Source: JADZGC01 sp964613485
GTDB taxonomy: Bacteria; Patescibacteriota; Saccharimonadia; CAILAD01; GCA-016700035
Length of the DNA: 25,531 nucleotides
Direction of reading: 5' to 3'
Assembly (NCBI GenBank): GCA_964613485.1
Contig: CAZTHB010000010.1
Coordinates: 1 to 25,531, forward strand
Below are positions 16,364 to 23,037 of this stretch, one piece after another. How positions within the stretch are numbered: the first letter of the stretch is position 1; every line of letters begins with the position of its first letter. Under the pieces are notes generated by a model. That model saw only the letters and a list, made by a program, of their open reading frames with translations. It was not told the DNA's origin and did no database searches. The position numbers and the translations under genes are program-made.

Positions 16364-16394
16364 AAAACGCGACGAAGTAACATCGTCGCGTTTT
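16364..16394 (+). terminator. Intrinsic terminator with 12-bp perfect stem
   Basis: AAAACGCGACGA (16364-16375) and TCGTCGCGTTTT (16383-16394) pair perfectly around a 7-nt loop. The A-tract/T-tract in the stem makes it potentially bidirectional. Confidence 0.85.
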
Positions 16395-16426
16395 GAGTTG
16401 AAACGTAATCTACAGATAAGAAATGG

Positions 16427-16449
16427 GCTGAGTACGAATTGTACTCGGC
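16427..16449. repeat. Inverted repeat of unknown role
   Basis: GCTGAGTAC (16427-16435) and GTACTCGGC (16441-16449) pair over 9 bp with one G-T, loop GAATT. No T-run follows. It lies in the 182 nt between the terminator at 16394 and the SDR gene, in which no ORF is convincing; a -10-like TATAAA is at 16522-16527. Confidence 0.4.
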
Positions 16450-16576
16450 GGTTAAAAGAAATCTTTAGTGACGCACTATTATGCTCGATTATGCTTATTC
16501 TTGTGATTTGGTATAGGTGATTATAAAATAGCCAATCAACGAATGAATTCGTAGTACCCGAGAGAAAAGAGCATAT

Positions 16577-17260
16577 ATGAGAGTCTTAATCATCGGCGGA
16601 ACCTCAGGCTTAGGCTTGAGCCTCGCCAAGCAACTGGTCGACGAGTCGTCAAGCCACGAGGTCGTGGTGACAGGACGTCATGATCCTGGGGAGGCAAGGC
16701 TACAGTACCTCAAAATCGACCTCTGCCGAGAGGACGCAATCGAGTATCTGATCCCTCTGCTCTACGACACTGAGCCATTCGATGCAGTGATCTACGCGGC
16801 GGGAATGCGCGAAGACGGCACAATCGACGAGCTAGGCGAGAAGGAGATCGACAACATGATTTCGGTCGGGCTCGCAATGCCTACGAGGATCTTGAAGTAT
16901 GTCTTGAAGTCCCAAGGGCAGCTCGACACCTTCATTGCCGTGACGTCGACATCGCAGATCACGCCGCGACTGCGTGAGCCACTATACACTGCAGTGAAGG
17001 CAGCGCTAGGTATGCTCGCCAAGTCGCTCGCCGAGGACCCGCGTATTGGTCGGGTGCTCGTTGCAGCTCCAGCGGGCATGGACACGCAGTTTTGGGCTGG
17101 TTCCGATCGCGAAACCGGGGACTTTCTCGATCCCGAGATTGTTGCACGTGCAATTTGGGAGCTTTACGAAGGAGATTACACCTATGCATTGGTGAAGCTC
17201 TTGCGAGGTGGAGATCCCTTGAAGGTGGAGATTGTTGAGATGGATGGCGCTGGCGATTGA
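16577..17260 (+). CDS. Short-chain dehydrogenase/reductase (SDR) family protein
   Basis: A 227-residue classical SDR. The Rossmann loop is GGTSGLG (residues 7-13), the AAG motif is at 74-76, the catalytic Ser is around 124-126 (VTSTSQ), and Y137xxxK141 is in YTAVKAAL. These enzymes reduce or oxidise carbonyl/hydroxyl groups with NAD(P)H; the substrate is unknown. It is slightly shorter than typical 250-residue members, with a modified C-terminal end. Its codons are noticeably richer in G and C at third positions (CTC, ATC, GAG, GAC) than its neighbours, which may indicate recent acquisition. It is bounded by its own terminator, so it is monocistronic. The Shine-Dalgarno is weak (GAGAAAAGAG). 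Confidence 0.9.
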   Translation: MRVLIIGGTSGLGLSLAKQLVDESSSHEVVVTGRHDPGEARLQYLKIDLCREDAIEYLIPLLYDTEPFDAVIYAAGMREDGTIDELGEKEIDNMISVGLAMPTRILKYVLKSQGQLDTFIAVTSTSQITPRLREPLYTAVKAALGMLAKSLAEDPRIGRVLVAAPAGMDTQFWAGSDRETGDFLDPEIVARAIWELYEGDYTYALVKLLRGGDPLKVEIVEMDGAGD

Positions 17261-17269
17261 TTACGCCGA

Positions 17270-17304
17270 ATGCTCGTTGAGCCTCGAGTTCAACGAGCGT
17301 TTTT
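17270..17304 (+). terminator. Intrinsic terminator after the SDR gene
   Basis: GCTCGTTGA (17272-17280) and TCAACGAGC (17290-17298) form a perfect 9-bp stem with a 9-nt loop, followed by GTTTTT. Confidence 0.85.
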
Positions 17305-17311
17305 AATTCTG

Positions 17312-17317
17312 TATAAT
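17312..17317 (+). promoter_or_regulatory. -10 element upstream of the Nudix fusion gene
   Basis: A perfect TATAAT lies at 17312-17317, directly after the SDR terminator and 20 nt before the ATG at 17338. The -35 region overlaps the terminator stem and is weak (TTCAAC). Confidence 0.55.
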
Positions 17318-17337
17318 AGCGTGTCATAATAAAGCAA

Positions 17338-18249
17338 ATGAACGGGGGCGTGATGAGCTTTAAACCAAGCGATGTGAAGATTGTGGTGCATGGTAGTTTT
17401 CGTCGGCACTTTGATCAAGTCCTTGAGGCAATCGAGGTTTTCGAGGCCGCAGGATTTACCGTGCTCGCGCCTGAGACTCGAGATATCGTTGCAATGACAG
17501 ATGGGTTCGCGATTCTCGATGGCGAACGGGATATGGATCCGCGCCATATTGAAGCACGCTATCTACAGCATCTCAAGCGATTAGGAGGTTTGGGGTTTAG
17601 TTACTTCGTCGATCCGCGCGGGTACATTGGGCGGACGACCTCCTTTGAGCTTGGTATCGCCCAGCTCATTGGTGCACGATGTTTTTTCTTAGAGAAGCCA
17701 GTTGATCACCCGACATATTATGCTCGTGAGTCTGTGATGCGACCACATGTGCTACGTGACTATATTCTTGAGCATCAAGCTTTGCCTATAGAGGCCATCG
17801 AGCCCAATGAGCGGCTCATTTATGCATTGTGGCAAAGGCTTGTTGTGCCCGGCTCAGTCGTGGCGGGTGGTGCAATCATTCACCATGGTGCATCTGACGA
17901 ATACTTATTTGTGAAGACTCACAAGTGGGGAGGTCGCTATTCAATAGTTGGCGAGAAAGTGCAGCGTGGTGAGCGACTTGATGAAGCGATATTGCGTGGG
18001 GTACAAGAAGAAACCGGACTTCGGGCCAAGCTGGGCAAGCACATTGTGACCTTTGATCAGATCAAAGACTCGGGTTTTCACAGGACGGGGATCAATCATA
18101 TTTTTGCGGACTATGTGGTTGAAACTGCTTCGCGGCGTGTTGTGCTTGATGATGAGGCAGAGGATTATGTATGGGCCCGGCGCGAAGACGCTTTAGCTTC
18201 GCTTGATCTCGAACCAAACGCGCGACATACATTGTTGCTTACAAAATAA
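17338..18249 (+). CDS. Nucleoside 2-deoxyribosyltransferase-like domain fused to a divergent Nudix domain
   Basis: A 303-residue two-domain protein. Residues about 13-125 resemble the nucleoside 2-deoxyribosyltransferase-like fold: KIVVHGSFRRHF at the start, a helix-rich middle, then DPRGYIGRTTSFELGIAQ, where E104 corresponds to the catalytic Glu. Residues about 170-300 form a Nudix domain. The Nudix box (205-228) keeps E212, R220 and the E224-E225 pair but has Glu for the first conserved Gly (E206) and Gly for the Glu after Arg (G221). That Glu is metal-binding/catalytic in MutT, so activity is in doubt. ATG 17353, preceded by a G-rich stretch, is an alternative start. A role in nucleotide salvage or sanitation is inferred only. 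Confidence 0.82.
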   Translation: MNGGVMSFKPSDVKIVVHGSFRRHFDQVLEAIEVFEAAGFTVLAPETRDIVAMTDGFAILDGERDMDPRHIEARYLQHLKRLGGLGFSYFVDPRGYIGRTTSFELGIAQLIGARCFFLEKPVDHPTYYARESVMRPHVLRDYILEHQALPIEAIEPNERLIYALWQRLVVPGSVVAGGAIIHHGASDEYLFVKTHKWGGRYSIVGEKVQRGERLDEAILRGVQEETGLRAKLGKHIVTFDQIKDSGFHRTGINHIFADYVVETASRRVVLDDEAEDYVWARREDALASLDLEPNARHTLLLTK

Positions 18250-18284
18250 AAAGACCCGCTAACAAATAGTGTTTGCTAACGGGT
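18244..18284 (-). terminator. Intrinsic terminator of the minus-strand sigma-4 operon
   Basis: In the minus-strand RNA a 13-bp stem (arms 18284-18272 and 18266-18254, two G-U pairs, 5-nt loop) is followed by CTTTTTATTTT. On the plus strand the same arms would have two C-A mismatches and no T-run, so it serves mainly the minus-strand genes. Confidence 0.85.
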
Positions 18285-18290
18285 AGATAC

Positions 18291-18494
18291 TTAACTGCAT
18301 AGTGCTTCACCGTTCTCGAAGCCGAGTCTGTAGGTCCCGTAGGCGCTTGTCGATGGTAGGCCTGCCAGTGCATCGGCGCGACCTTGTTCCCAGGCGCGAA
18401 CGGCGGCCTCATCATCCGGCTGAACAAGCGGGCATCGCGGGAGGTGAATGTGACCACCATCGAGAGGTCCGCAGTACTTACAGTCATTGCTCAT
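18291..18494 (-). CDS. Small Cys/His-rich protein, putative zinc-binding
   Basis: A 67-residue protein, last gene of the minus-strand operon. The N-terminus has C5-x2-C8-x6-H15-x-H17-x3-C21, a plausible zinc-binding cluster. The C-terminal half (AWEQGRADALAG, then YGTYRLGFENG) is of the YxxGFxxG type often seen in small phage or accessory proteins. GAAGGGA lies 7 nt before the ATG at 18494. It starts 36 nt after the stop of the sigma-4 protein and is followed by a strong terminator. No family is recognised. Confidence 0.72.
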   Translation of the reverse strand: MSNDCKYCGPLDGGHIHLPRCPLVQPDDEAAVRAWEQGRADALAGLPSTSAYGTYRLGFENGEALCS

Positions 18495-18530
18495 CTTTGA
18501 ATCCCTTCGGGACGAATGGTATCAGATGGA

Positions 18531-18848
18531 TCAGCCATTCTTTGCTGCGCGGATATTTCTTTGGTGTATTGCTCGTATGATCGCGAGACCATGCGCTTCA
18601 ATTTGGCGAATCCTTTCGCGCTGCACGTCGAAGTGTTTACCAACTTCAGCATGAGTACGCGGCATGCCATCTAGGAGGCCGAAGCGGAGTGAAATGACTG
18701 CTCGATGGCGTTCAGTCAAATTTGGGTAGGGCTTGAAAAGTGCATCAACTGCAGCATTATCGAGCGGTCTAGTATGCCGCAGCGCTTCAGCGAACTCATC
18801 TGGAATCCCTTCAAGATTTCTTTGATTAAAGGTACGAGGAATTGTCAT
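18531..18848 (-). CDS. Stand-alone sigma-70 region 4 protein
   Basis: A 105-residue protein. Residues 44-92 (NLTERHRAVISLRFGL, then RTHAEVGKHFDVQRERIRQIE) match sigma-70 region 4, including the helix-turn-helix that contacts the -35 element and the RERIRQIE hallmark. No region 2 or 3 is present, so it cannot act as an ordinary sigma factor. The ATG at 18848 is chosen because AAGGAG lies 5 nt upstream, overlapping the stop of the previous gene; an in-frame extension to 18929 would run through that gene. Possible roles are a co-sigma, an appropriator of RNA polymerase or a DNA-binding regulator. It is preceded by a small membrane protein gene in the same operon. Confidence 0.85.
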   Translation of the reverse strand: MTIPRTFNQRNLEGIPDEFAEALRHTRPLDNAAVDALFKPYPNLTERHRAVISLRFGLLDGMPRTHAEVGKHFDVQRERIRQIEAHGLAIIRAIHQRNIRAAKNG

Positions 18849-18856
18849 TTTGCTCC

Positions 18857-19084
18857 TTAGTTGTGATCTGTGTGGCAGCGCTGCTGGACGAGCCGCAGCA
18901 CTGGCCACACCAGGATGCGCCATGGCCAAAGCAAGATGTACCCGGGCGCAATCTGTCGTATGAATGCGAAGGCCTCAGCGAACTCATCGTTCATCTGCCT
19001 ATCGGGTCCATATAGAACGAAGAGAAACATCAATCCGATGAGGGCTGATCCTGCGAGCCAGATTTCAACGACTACCCGAAGCAT
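18857..19084 (-). CDS. Small two-helix membrane protein
   Basis: A 75-residue protein, first gene of the operon. ATG 19084 is chosen because GGAGG precedes it by 5 nt; the in-frame ATG at 19123 overlaps the -10 box and is unlikely. The segment from about residue 6 to 26 (WLAGSALIGLMFLFVLYG) is a membrane helix, and a second hydrophobic region lies at about residues 46-68 (YILLWPWRILVWPVLRLV). The linker between them (RQMNDEFAEAFAFIRQ) contains DEFAEA, which recurs in the next protein as DEFAEAL. Its stop overlaps the Shine-Dalgarno of the sigma-4 gene. Function unknown; a membrane partner of that protein is one possibility. Confidence 0.75.
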   Translation of the reverse strand: MLRVVVEIWLAGSALIGLMFLFVLYGPDRQMNDEFAEAFAFIRQIAPGYILLWPWRILVWPVLRLVQQRCHTDHN

Positions 19085-19122
19085 TGCTGCCTCCGTTTGT
19101 AGGTGCGAACAAATGATAAGCA

Positions 19123-19151
19123 AATGTACACTTCTTGCATAGCATTGTCAA
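19123..19151 (-). promoter_or_regulatory. Promoter of the sigma-4 operon
   Basis: On the minus strand a consensus TTGACA (19151-19146), a 17-nt spacer and TACATT (19128-19123) lie about 40 nt before the start at 19084, giving a leader of about 30 nt with the GGAGG site. Confidence 0.7.
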
Positions 19152-19267
19152 CGGAATAGATTGGCCTTGTAGATGAAAGGGGTAGTGTATCGTCTGGCGG
19201 CTTTAACGTGGAAGTGTTATGCAGTGCGGCCGCTCGCCTGTGTGTCAGGGTGAGTAAATCAATAAAA

Positions 19268-19343
19268 TGGTGGGCCCGGTTGGGTTCGAACCAACGACCA
19301 ATCGGTTATGAGCCGACTGCTCTAACCCCTGAGCTACGGGCCC
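19268..19343 (-). tRNA. tRNA with CAU anticodon, probably tRNA-Ile2 (lysidine-modified)
   Basis: A complete 76-nt cloverleaf with encoded CCA. The acceptor is GGGCCCG/CGGGCCC, the D arm GCTC/GAGC, the anticodon arm GTCGG-CTCATAA-CCGAT and the T arm GTTGG-TTCGAAC-CCAAC. The anticodon is CAT. C4 and C5 in the acceptor, a weak G27-U43 pair and overall similarity of the anticodon/variable region to E. coli ileX favour tRNA-Ile(CAU), which needs TilS-made lysidine to read AUA, over elongator tRNA-Met. A TATAAT box lies upstream at 19368-19363 (minus strand). The 116 nt between its 3' end and the -35 of the minus-strand operon contain nothing I can assign. Confidence 0.93.
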
Positions 19344-19432
19344 GCATAAAGCGAACCAACTTATTATAGATCAAAATGTTATTTCTATCTCGCTTGTGCT
19401 ACATATACTAGGCAGCTTAGACTGAATATCTG

Positions 19433-19438
19433 TATACT
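19433..19438 (+). promoter_or_regulatory. -10 element with near-leaderless geometry for the ABC transporter
   Basis: TATACT (19433-19438) ends 8 nt before the ATG at 19447. No Shine-Dalgarno and no clear -35 are visible. Confidence 0.45.
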
Positions 19439-19446
19439 TACTAGGT

Positions 19447-20199
19447 ATGGCACTCATTACCGTTAAAGATCTTAAGAAATCATATGGTGACTTCCAAGCC
19501 GTCAAAGGTGTGAGTTTTCAAGTAAAAAAAGGCGAGGTCTTTGGTATCCTGGGCCCGAATGGCGCAGGTAAGACCACCACACTCGAGATGATGGAGGGTT
19601 TGCGCCCAATATCGAGTGGTAAGATCGTGATTAATGATGTGAATGTGGCCGATAGGCCATATGAAATCAAGGAAATGATCGGAGTACAGCTACAGAGCTC
19701 AGCGTTCTTTGATAAGTTAAGCCTCGTTGAGATCTTGCATTTGTTTTCAAATCTCTACGCACAGAATAAAGACCCGAAGGCCTTGCTCGAAGAAGTTGGT
19801 CTGTCCGAAAAGGCTAAAAATCTTGTCAAAGAATTATCCGGCGGGCAGAAGCAGCGCTTCTCGATTGCTGCAGCTCTAGTGAATGATCCGATCGTACTTT
19901 TCCTCGATGAGCCAACCACTGGTCTTGACCCACAAGCTCGCCGCAACCTGTGGGAGCTCGTCAAGCAGGTGCAGCAGAGTGGTAAGACGGTCATTATTAC
20001 GACGCACTATATGGATGAAGCGGAAGAGCTATGTGATCGGATTGCGATTATGGATGAGGGCAAGATTATTGCTCTCGACACACCCAAAAAGCTCATAGCT
20101 TCACTACTCAAGCGAGGGTTTAAGCCTCGCAAAGAAGTTGTAGCTGCTAATCTCGAAGATGTGTTCATTGACCTAACGGGTAAGGAGCTACGAGATTAA
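19447..20199 (+). CDS. ABC transporter ATP-binding protein (ABC-2 type exporter)
   Basis: A 250-residue ATPase subunit. Walker A is GPNGAGKTT (36-44), the Q-loop is around 81-83, the signature is LSGGQKQR (130-137), Walker B LFLDEP (151-156), the D-loop GLDPQ and the switch His H187 in TTHYMDEAEELCDR. The C-terminal NLEDVFIDLTG is typical of the CcmA/DrrA class that pairs with ABC-2 permeases. It energises export of an unknown substrate (drug, lipid or glycan are common in this class). The permease gene begins 1 nt after its stop, so the two form an operon. Confidence 0.96.
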   Translation: MALITVKDLKKSYGDFQAVKGVSFQVKKGEVFGILGPNGAGKTTTLEMMEGLRPISSGKIVINDVNVADRPYEIKEMIGVQLQSSAFFDKLSLVEILHLFSNLYAQNKDPKALLEEVGLSEKAKNLVKELSGGQKQRFSIAAALVNDPIVLFLDEPTTGLDPQARRNLWELVKQVQQSGKTVIITTHYMDEAEELCDRIAIMDEGKIIALDTPKKLIASLLKRGFKPRKEVVAANLEDVFIDLTGKELRD

Positions 20200-20200
20200 T

Positions 20201-21313
20201 ATGCAAAAAACCATCCGAGCCCTTACACGCTTACGGGCCCTAACTGTCGCGAGCATCAAAATGTATGTGCGCAATGTGACCGGCTTATTCTTCACGCTGT
20301 TTATTCCAGTGGTGCTGATTGCAGTTTTTGGCTTTCTCTTCAAGAATAATAATTTCAAAACCGACATCGCCCTGACAAATTATAGTGACACTGAGGTATC
20401 CAAGCAGTTTGTTGATAGTCTCAAAAAAGTAGAGGCATTTCGTATCGAAGAAACGGATGAAGCGACTGCTGCCGACAAACTCGGCCGCGGCAAGATTGAT
20501 TTGCAGATTATCGTACCGGAAAGCTTCGGGCAGCCCGATCCTGCGACAAAGAGCTTGAAGCCTGCATCAGTACAGACGTATTACAACGAATCAAACCCGC
20601 GCAATGGGCAAACCACAAATCTTATCGTGGGTCAGATTGTGTCGAGCTTTAATGCCGGCGTGACGAAGGCTCCGCAGGTCTACACAGTCAAGGCTGAAGG
20701 AGTGAAGACCAATAATCTTGGGCAGATTGATTTCTTCTTGCCGGGAGTGATCGCCATGTCGATCATGCAGCTGGGCATCTTCTCGGTAGCATTTGTCTTT
20801 GTGACGTATAAGACTGCTGGTCAGCTTCGTCGCATTCAAGCGACACCGACTCATCCGGTGTACTTTGTAATTGCTCAAGCTATTACGCGCGAAATAGTCG
20901 CCATAACTCAGGTAGCACTATTGTTGGGTCTTGGTATGTGGGCTTTTCAGGCGAAGATGATCGGTAGCATAGTTGACTTTATGGTGATGGCAGCACTCGG
21001 TGCGGCGGTATTTCTCGCCTTTGGTTTCGCAATCGCTGGCTGGGCACGAGACGAAAACCAGGCCACTCCACTAGCGCAGTTGATCCAATTCCCAATGCTC
21101 TTTTTATCTGGTGTATTCTTCCCTCGTGACGGTTTGCCGGAATGGCTACTCAAGCTAACCGACTATCTGCCGCTGACATATTTGGTCGATGGTCTGCGCA
21201 AGATTGCTACCGAAGGAGCTACATTGATCACAGTGGGCCATGATGTTATTGGCCTGCTCGTCTGGGGCGTTGTGATATTCGCCATCTCGGTCTTCGTATT
21301 TCGTTGGGAGTAA
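20201..21313 (+). CDS. ABC-2 type transporter permease
   Basis: A 370-residue membrane subunit. It has one N-terminal helix (about residues 28-48, GLFFTLFIPVVLIAVFGFLF), a large extracytoplasmic domain (about 50-175, with IDLQIIVPESFGQP and YYNESNPRNGQTT), then five hydrophobic segments ending at VFVFRWE. This is the ABC2_membrane_3 architecture. LSGVFFPRDGLPEWLLKLTDYLPLTYLVDGLR is the recognisable conserved loop of such permeases. It partners with the ATPase encoded immediately upstream. The next gene starts 5 nt after its stop. Confidence 0.93.
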   Translation: MQKTIRALTRLRALTVASIKMYVRNVTGLFFTLFIPVVLIAVFGFLFKNNNFKTDIALTNYSDTEVSKQFVDSLKKVEAFRIEETDEATAADKLGRGKIDLQIIVPESFGQPDPATKSLKPASVQTYYNESNPRNGQTTNLIVGQIVSSFNAGVTKAPQVYTVKAEGVKTNNLGQIDFFLPGVIAMSIMQLGIFSVAFVFVTYKTAGQLRRIQATPTHPVYFVIAQAITREIVAITQVALLLGLGMWAFQAKMIGSIVDFMVMAALGAAVFLAFGFAIAGWARDENQATPLAQLIQFPMLFLSGVFFPRDGLPEWLLKLTDYLPLTYLVDGLRKIATEGATLITVGHDVIGLLVWGVVIFAISVFVFRWE

Positions 21314-21318
21314 GTATT

Positions 21319-22956
21319 ATGAAATTGTTTAAATACTCTCTGAGCATCTTGGCAGCGTTCATCCTAGCCATGATGTCGACTCAGTCTGTACATGCGTCAA
21401 GCGGTGAATCGATTGCGAATTACCGCGTCAATATGGCAGTGTCGGTAGATGGCTCGGCTACGATTACTGAGCAAATCAAATATGATTTTGGCTCGAATGA
21501 TAAGCATGGTCTGTACCGCTACATCCCATATTCAGCCAAGCTTCCTACTGGCAAATTTTATAACTACGACTTTTCGCTTACGAGCCTGGAGCGAGATGGG
21601 TCGAGCGAGAAGTATAGCTTGAGCAGTGCTTCTCGGTCGACTTCGGGCCAAAACTGGGCTATTAAGATCGGTGATAGTAAGAAAACAATATCTGGTCAGC
21701 ATACATACACGATCGTCTATCGTGTTGATCGCGTGGTGCAGCGCGATGAGGCGGGGGATTATATCAACTGGGATATGATTGGCACAGAGTGGGAAGTACC
21801 GATTCGCCAATCAATGGTCACGATCGAACTGCCTGCCGGCATCACTGTACAGCCTGGCGCACGTTGCTACTTGGGTGAGCAGGGTAGTACACAGACCTGT
21901 GATGTCTCGACGCTCCCCCAGAGTGTAGCGAGTACGATTGGTGATCTAGCGCCATATGAAGGTGTAACACTTAATCTACTCACAGCGTCAAATAGTTTTA
22001 CAAATTATCTCGAAGAAGCTGAAGCTCCGACAGTTCCGCCGGCAAATCCAGCTGACGTACGAGACGCTTTGATTGGTGTCGGGATCGGTGGACTGGTTAT
22101 AGTGTCGATCGTAATGGTGGCGATTATTGGTGTTCGCAATAGCATCATCACACATAAGCGGAGGGGCCAGCAGACAGTAATTGCAGAATACGAACCGCCC
22201 GACGGCTTGAACCCTGCTCAGCTGGGGCTACTGAGTGATAATGTGGCGGCGATGCGCGAGATTACCGCCACCCTGATTGATCTCGCGGTGCGAGGACATA
22301 TTCGGATTAATCGTACACAAACTGGAACTGTATTCAAGAAGTTTACCTACACCTTTGATTTGCTCAAGGCCCTAGACAGCAAGCAGCTGCAGGCATATGA
22401 ACGAGACCTCCTGACGACCCTCTTTGGTGGCCAACAGTCTGTTGCACTAGCTGATGTTAATAAGACAGAAATGGCTAAAGCCATCCAGGACATTACAAAA
22501 CAGGTCACACAGGGGCTACAGGCTATGGGCTATTTTGCACAGAAGCAGCGTTGGTTTGCGCACCCAGACAACGTGACAGAGGAGGGGTACAAGGAGTGGG
22601 CTAAGGTTGAAGGATTCAAGCTGTTTCTGAGCGTGACGGAGAAAGATCGATTGGCTTTTTCTGATGCTCCGGAGAAGAATCCAAAGCAGTTCAATACCAT
22701 GCTGCCGTATGCTATTGCGCTTGGAGTTGAACAGCAGTGGGCTAAGCAGTTCGCCAGCATGGACATTAGCTCAGAGGCAGGCTGGTATCATGACCCATAC
22801 AATAGTCATTTCACTGCAGCAGTGTTGGCACAGGATTTGAGCAGAAACTTTTCGACAGCGGTGACTTCGAATTTCTCACCACCAAGTTCGAGCGGTGGCT
22901 CTGGCGGCGGGTTTTCTGGCGGCGGCGGCGGTGGTGGCGGCGGCGGAAGCTGGTAG
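21319..22956 (+). CDS. DUF2207 domain membrane protein with Gly-rich tail
   Basis: A 545-residue protein; ATG 21319 is preferred over the in-frame TTG at 21304 because GGGAG sits 8 nt before it. It has a signal peptide (residues 1-26, ending VHA), an extracytoplasmic beta-rich DUF2207 domain (about 28-245; IANYRVNMAVSVDGSATITE and DKHGLYRYIPY), one membrane helix (about 252-272) and a cytoplasmic domain with EYEPPDGLNPAQLG and REITATLIDLAVRGHI, both typical of DUF2207. The extra C-terminal membrane helices found in many family members are not obvious. It ends in a long Gly/Ser-rich tail closing with SW. It is co-transcribed with the ABC exporter. Function unknown. Confidence 0.92.
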   Translation: MKLFKYSLSILAAFILAMMSTQSVHASSGESIANYRVNMAVSVDGSATITEQIKYDFGSNDKHGLYRYIPYSAKLPTGKFYNYDFSLTSLERDGSSEKYSLSSASRSTSGQNWAIKIGDSKKTISGQHTYTIVYRVDRVVQRDEAGDYINWDMIGTEWEVPIRQSMVTIELPAGITVQPGARCYLGEQGSTQTCDVSTLPQSVASTIGDLAPYEGVTLNLLTASNSFTNYLEEAEAPTVPPANPADVRDALIGVGIGGLVIVSIVMVAIIGVRNSIITHKRRGQQTVIAEYEPPDGLNPAQLGLLSDNVAAMREITATLIDLAVRGHIRINRTQTGTVFKKFTYTFDLLKALDSKQLQAYERDLLTTLFGGQQSVALADVNKTEMAKAIQDITKQVTQGLQAMGYFAQKQRWFAHPDNVTEEGYKEWAKVEGFKLFLSVTEKDRLAFSDAPEKNPKQFNTMLPYAIALGVEQQWAKQFASMDISSEAGWYHDPYNSHFTAAVLAQDLSRNFSTAVTSNFSPPSSSGGSGGGFSGGGGGGGGGGSW

Positions 22957-22997
22957 TCCTGCTTGCAAAAATCTTATGCTTAGAGTGTGAAACTGTG

Positions 22998-23003
22998 TAG
23001 AAT
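22998..23003 (+). promoter_or_regulatory. -10 element before a possible 12-codon leader ORF
   Basis: TAGAAT (22998-23003) lies exactly 6 nt before an ATG at 23010. That ATG opens a 12-codon ORF ending at 23048, which overlaps the start of the gene at 23038 in another frame. The main gene has no Shine-Dalgarno and an in-frame stop upstream. Confidence 0.4.
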
Positions 23004-23037
23004 ACAGCTATGCATACGCACATAATTTACTTTACCT

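Noticed and set aside
18531..18929. An extended 132-residue form of the sigma-4 protein
   Set aside because: The extra N-terminus overlaps the upstream membrane protein gene out of frame, and the Shine-Dalgarno supports the start at 18848.
19106..19110. CGAAC in the leader of the sigma-4 operon as a LexA site
   Set aside because: A single half-site without a partner at any of the spacings seen at lexA.
18171..19277. TGGGCCCGG shared between the Nudix gene and the tRNA-Ile acceptor as possible attachment-site repeats
   Set aside because: Only 9-10 nt, also found in the ABC gene near 19551, with no integrase and the copy lying inside a coding domain.
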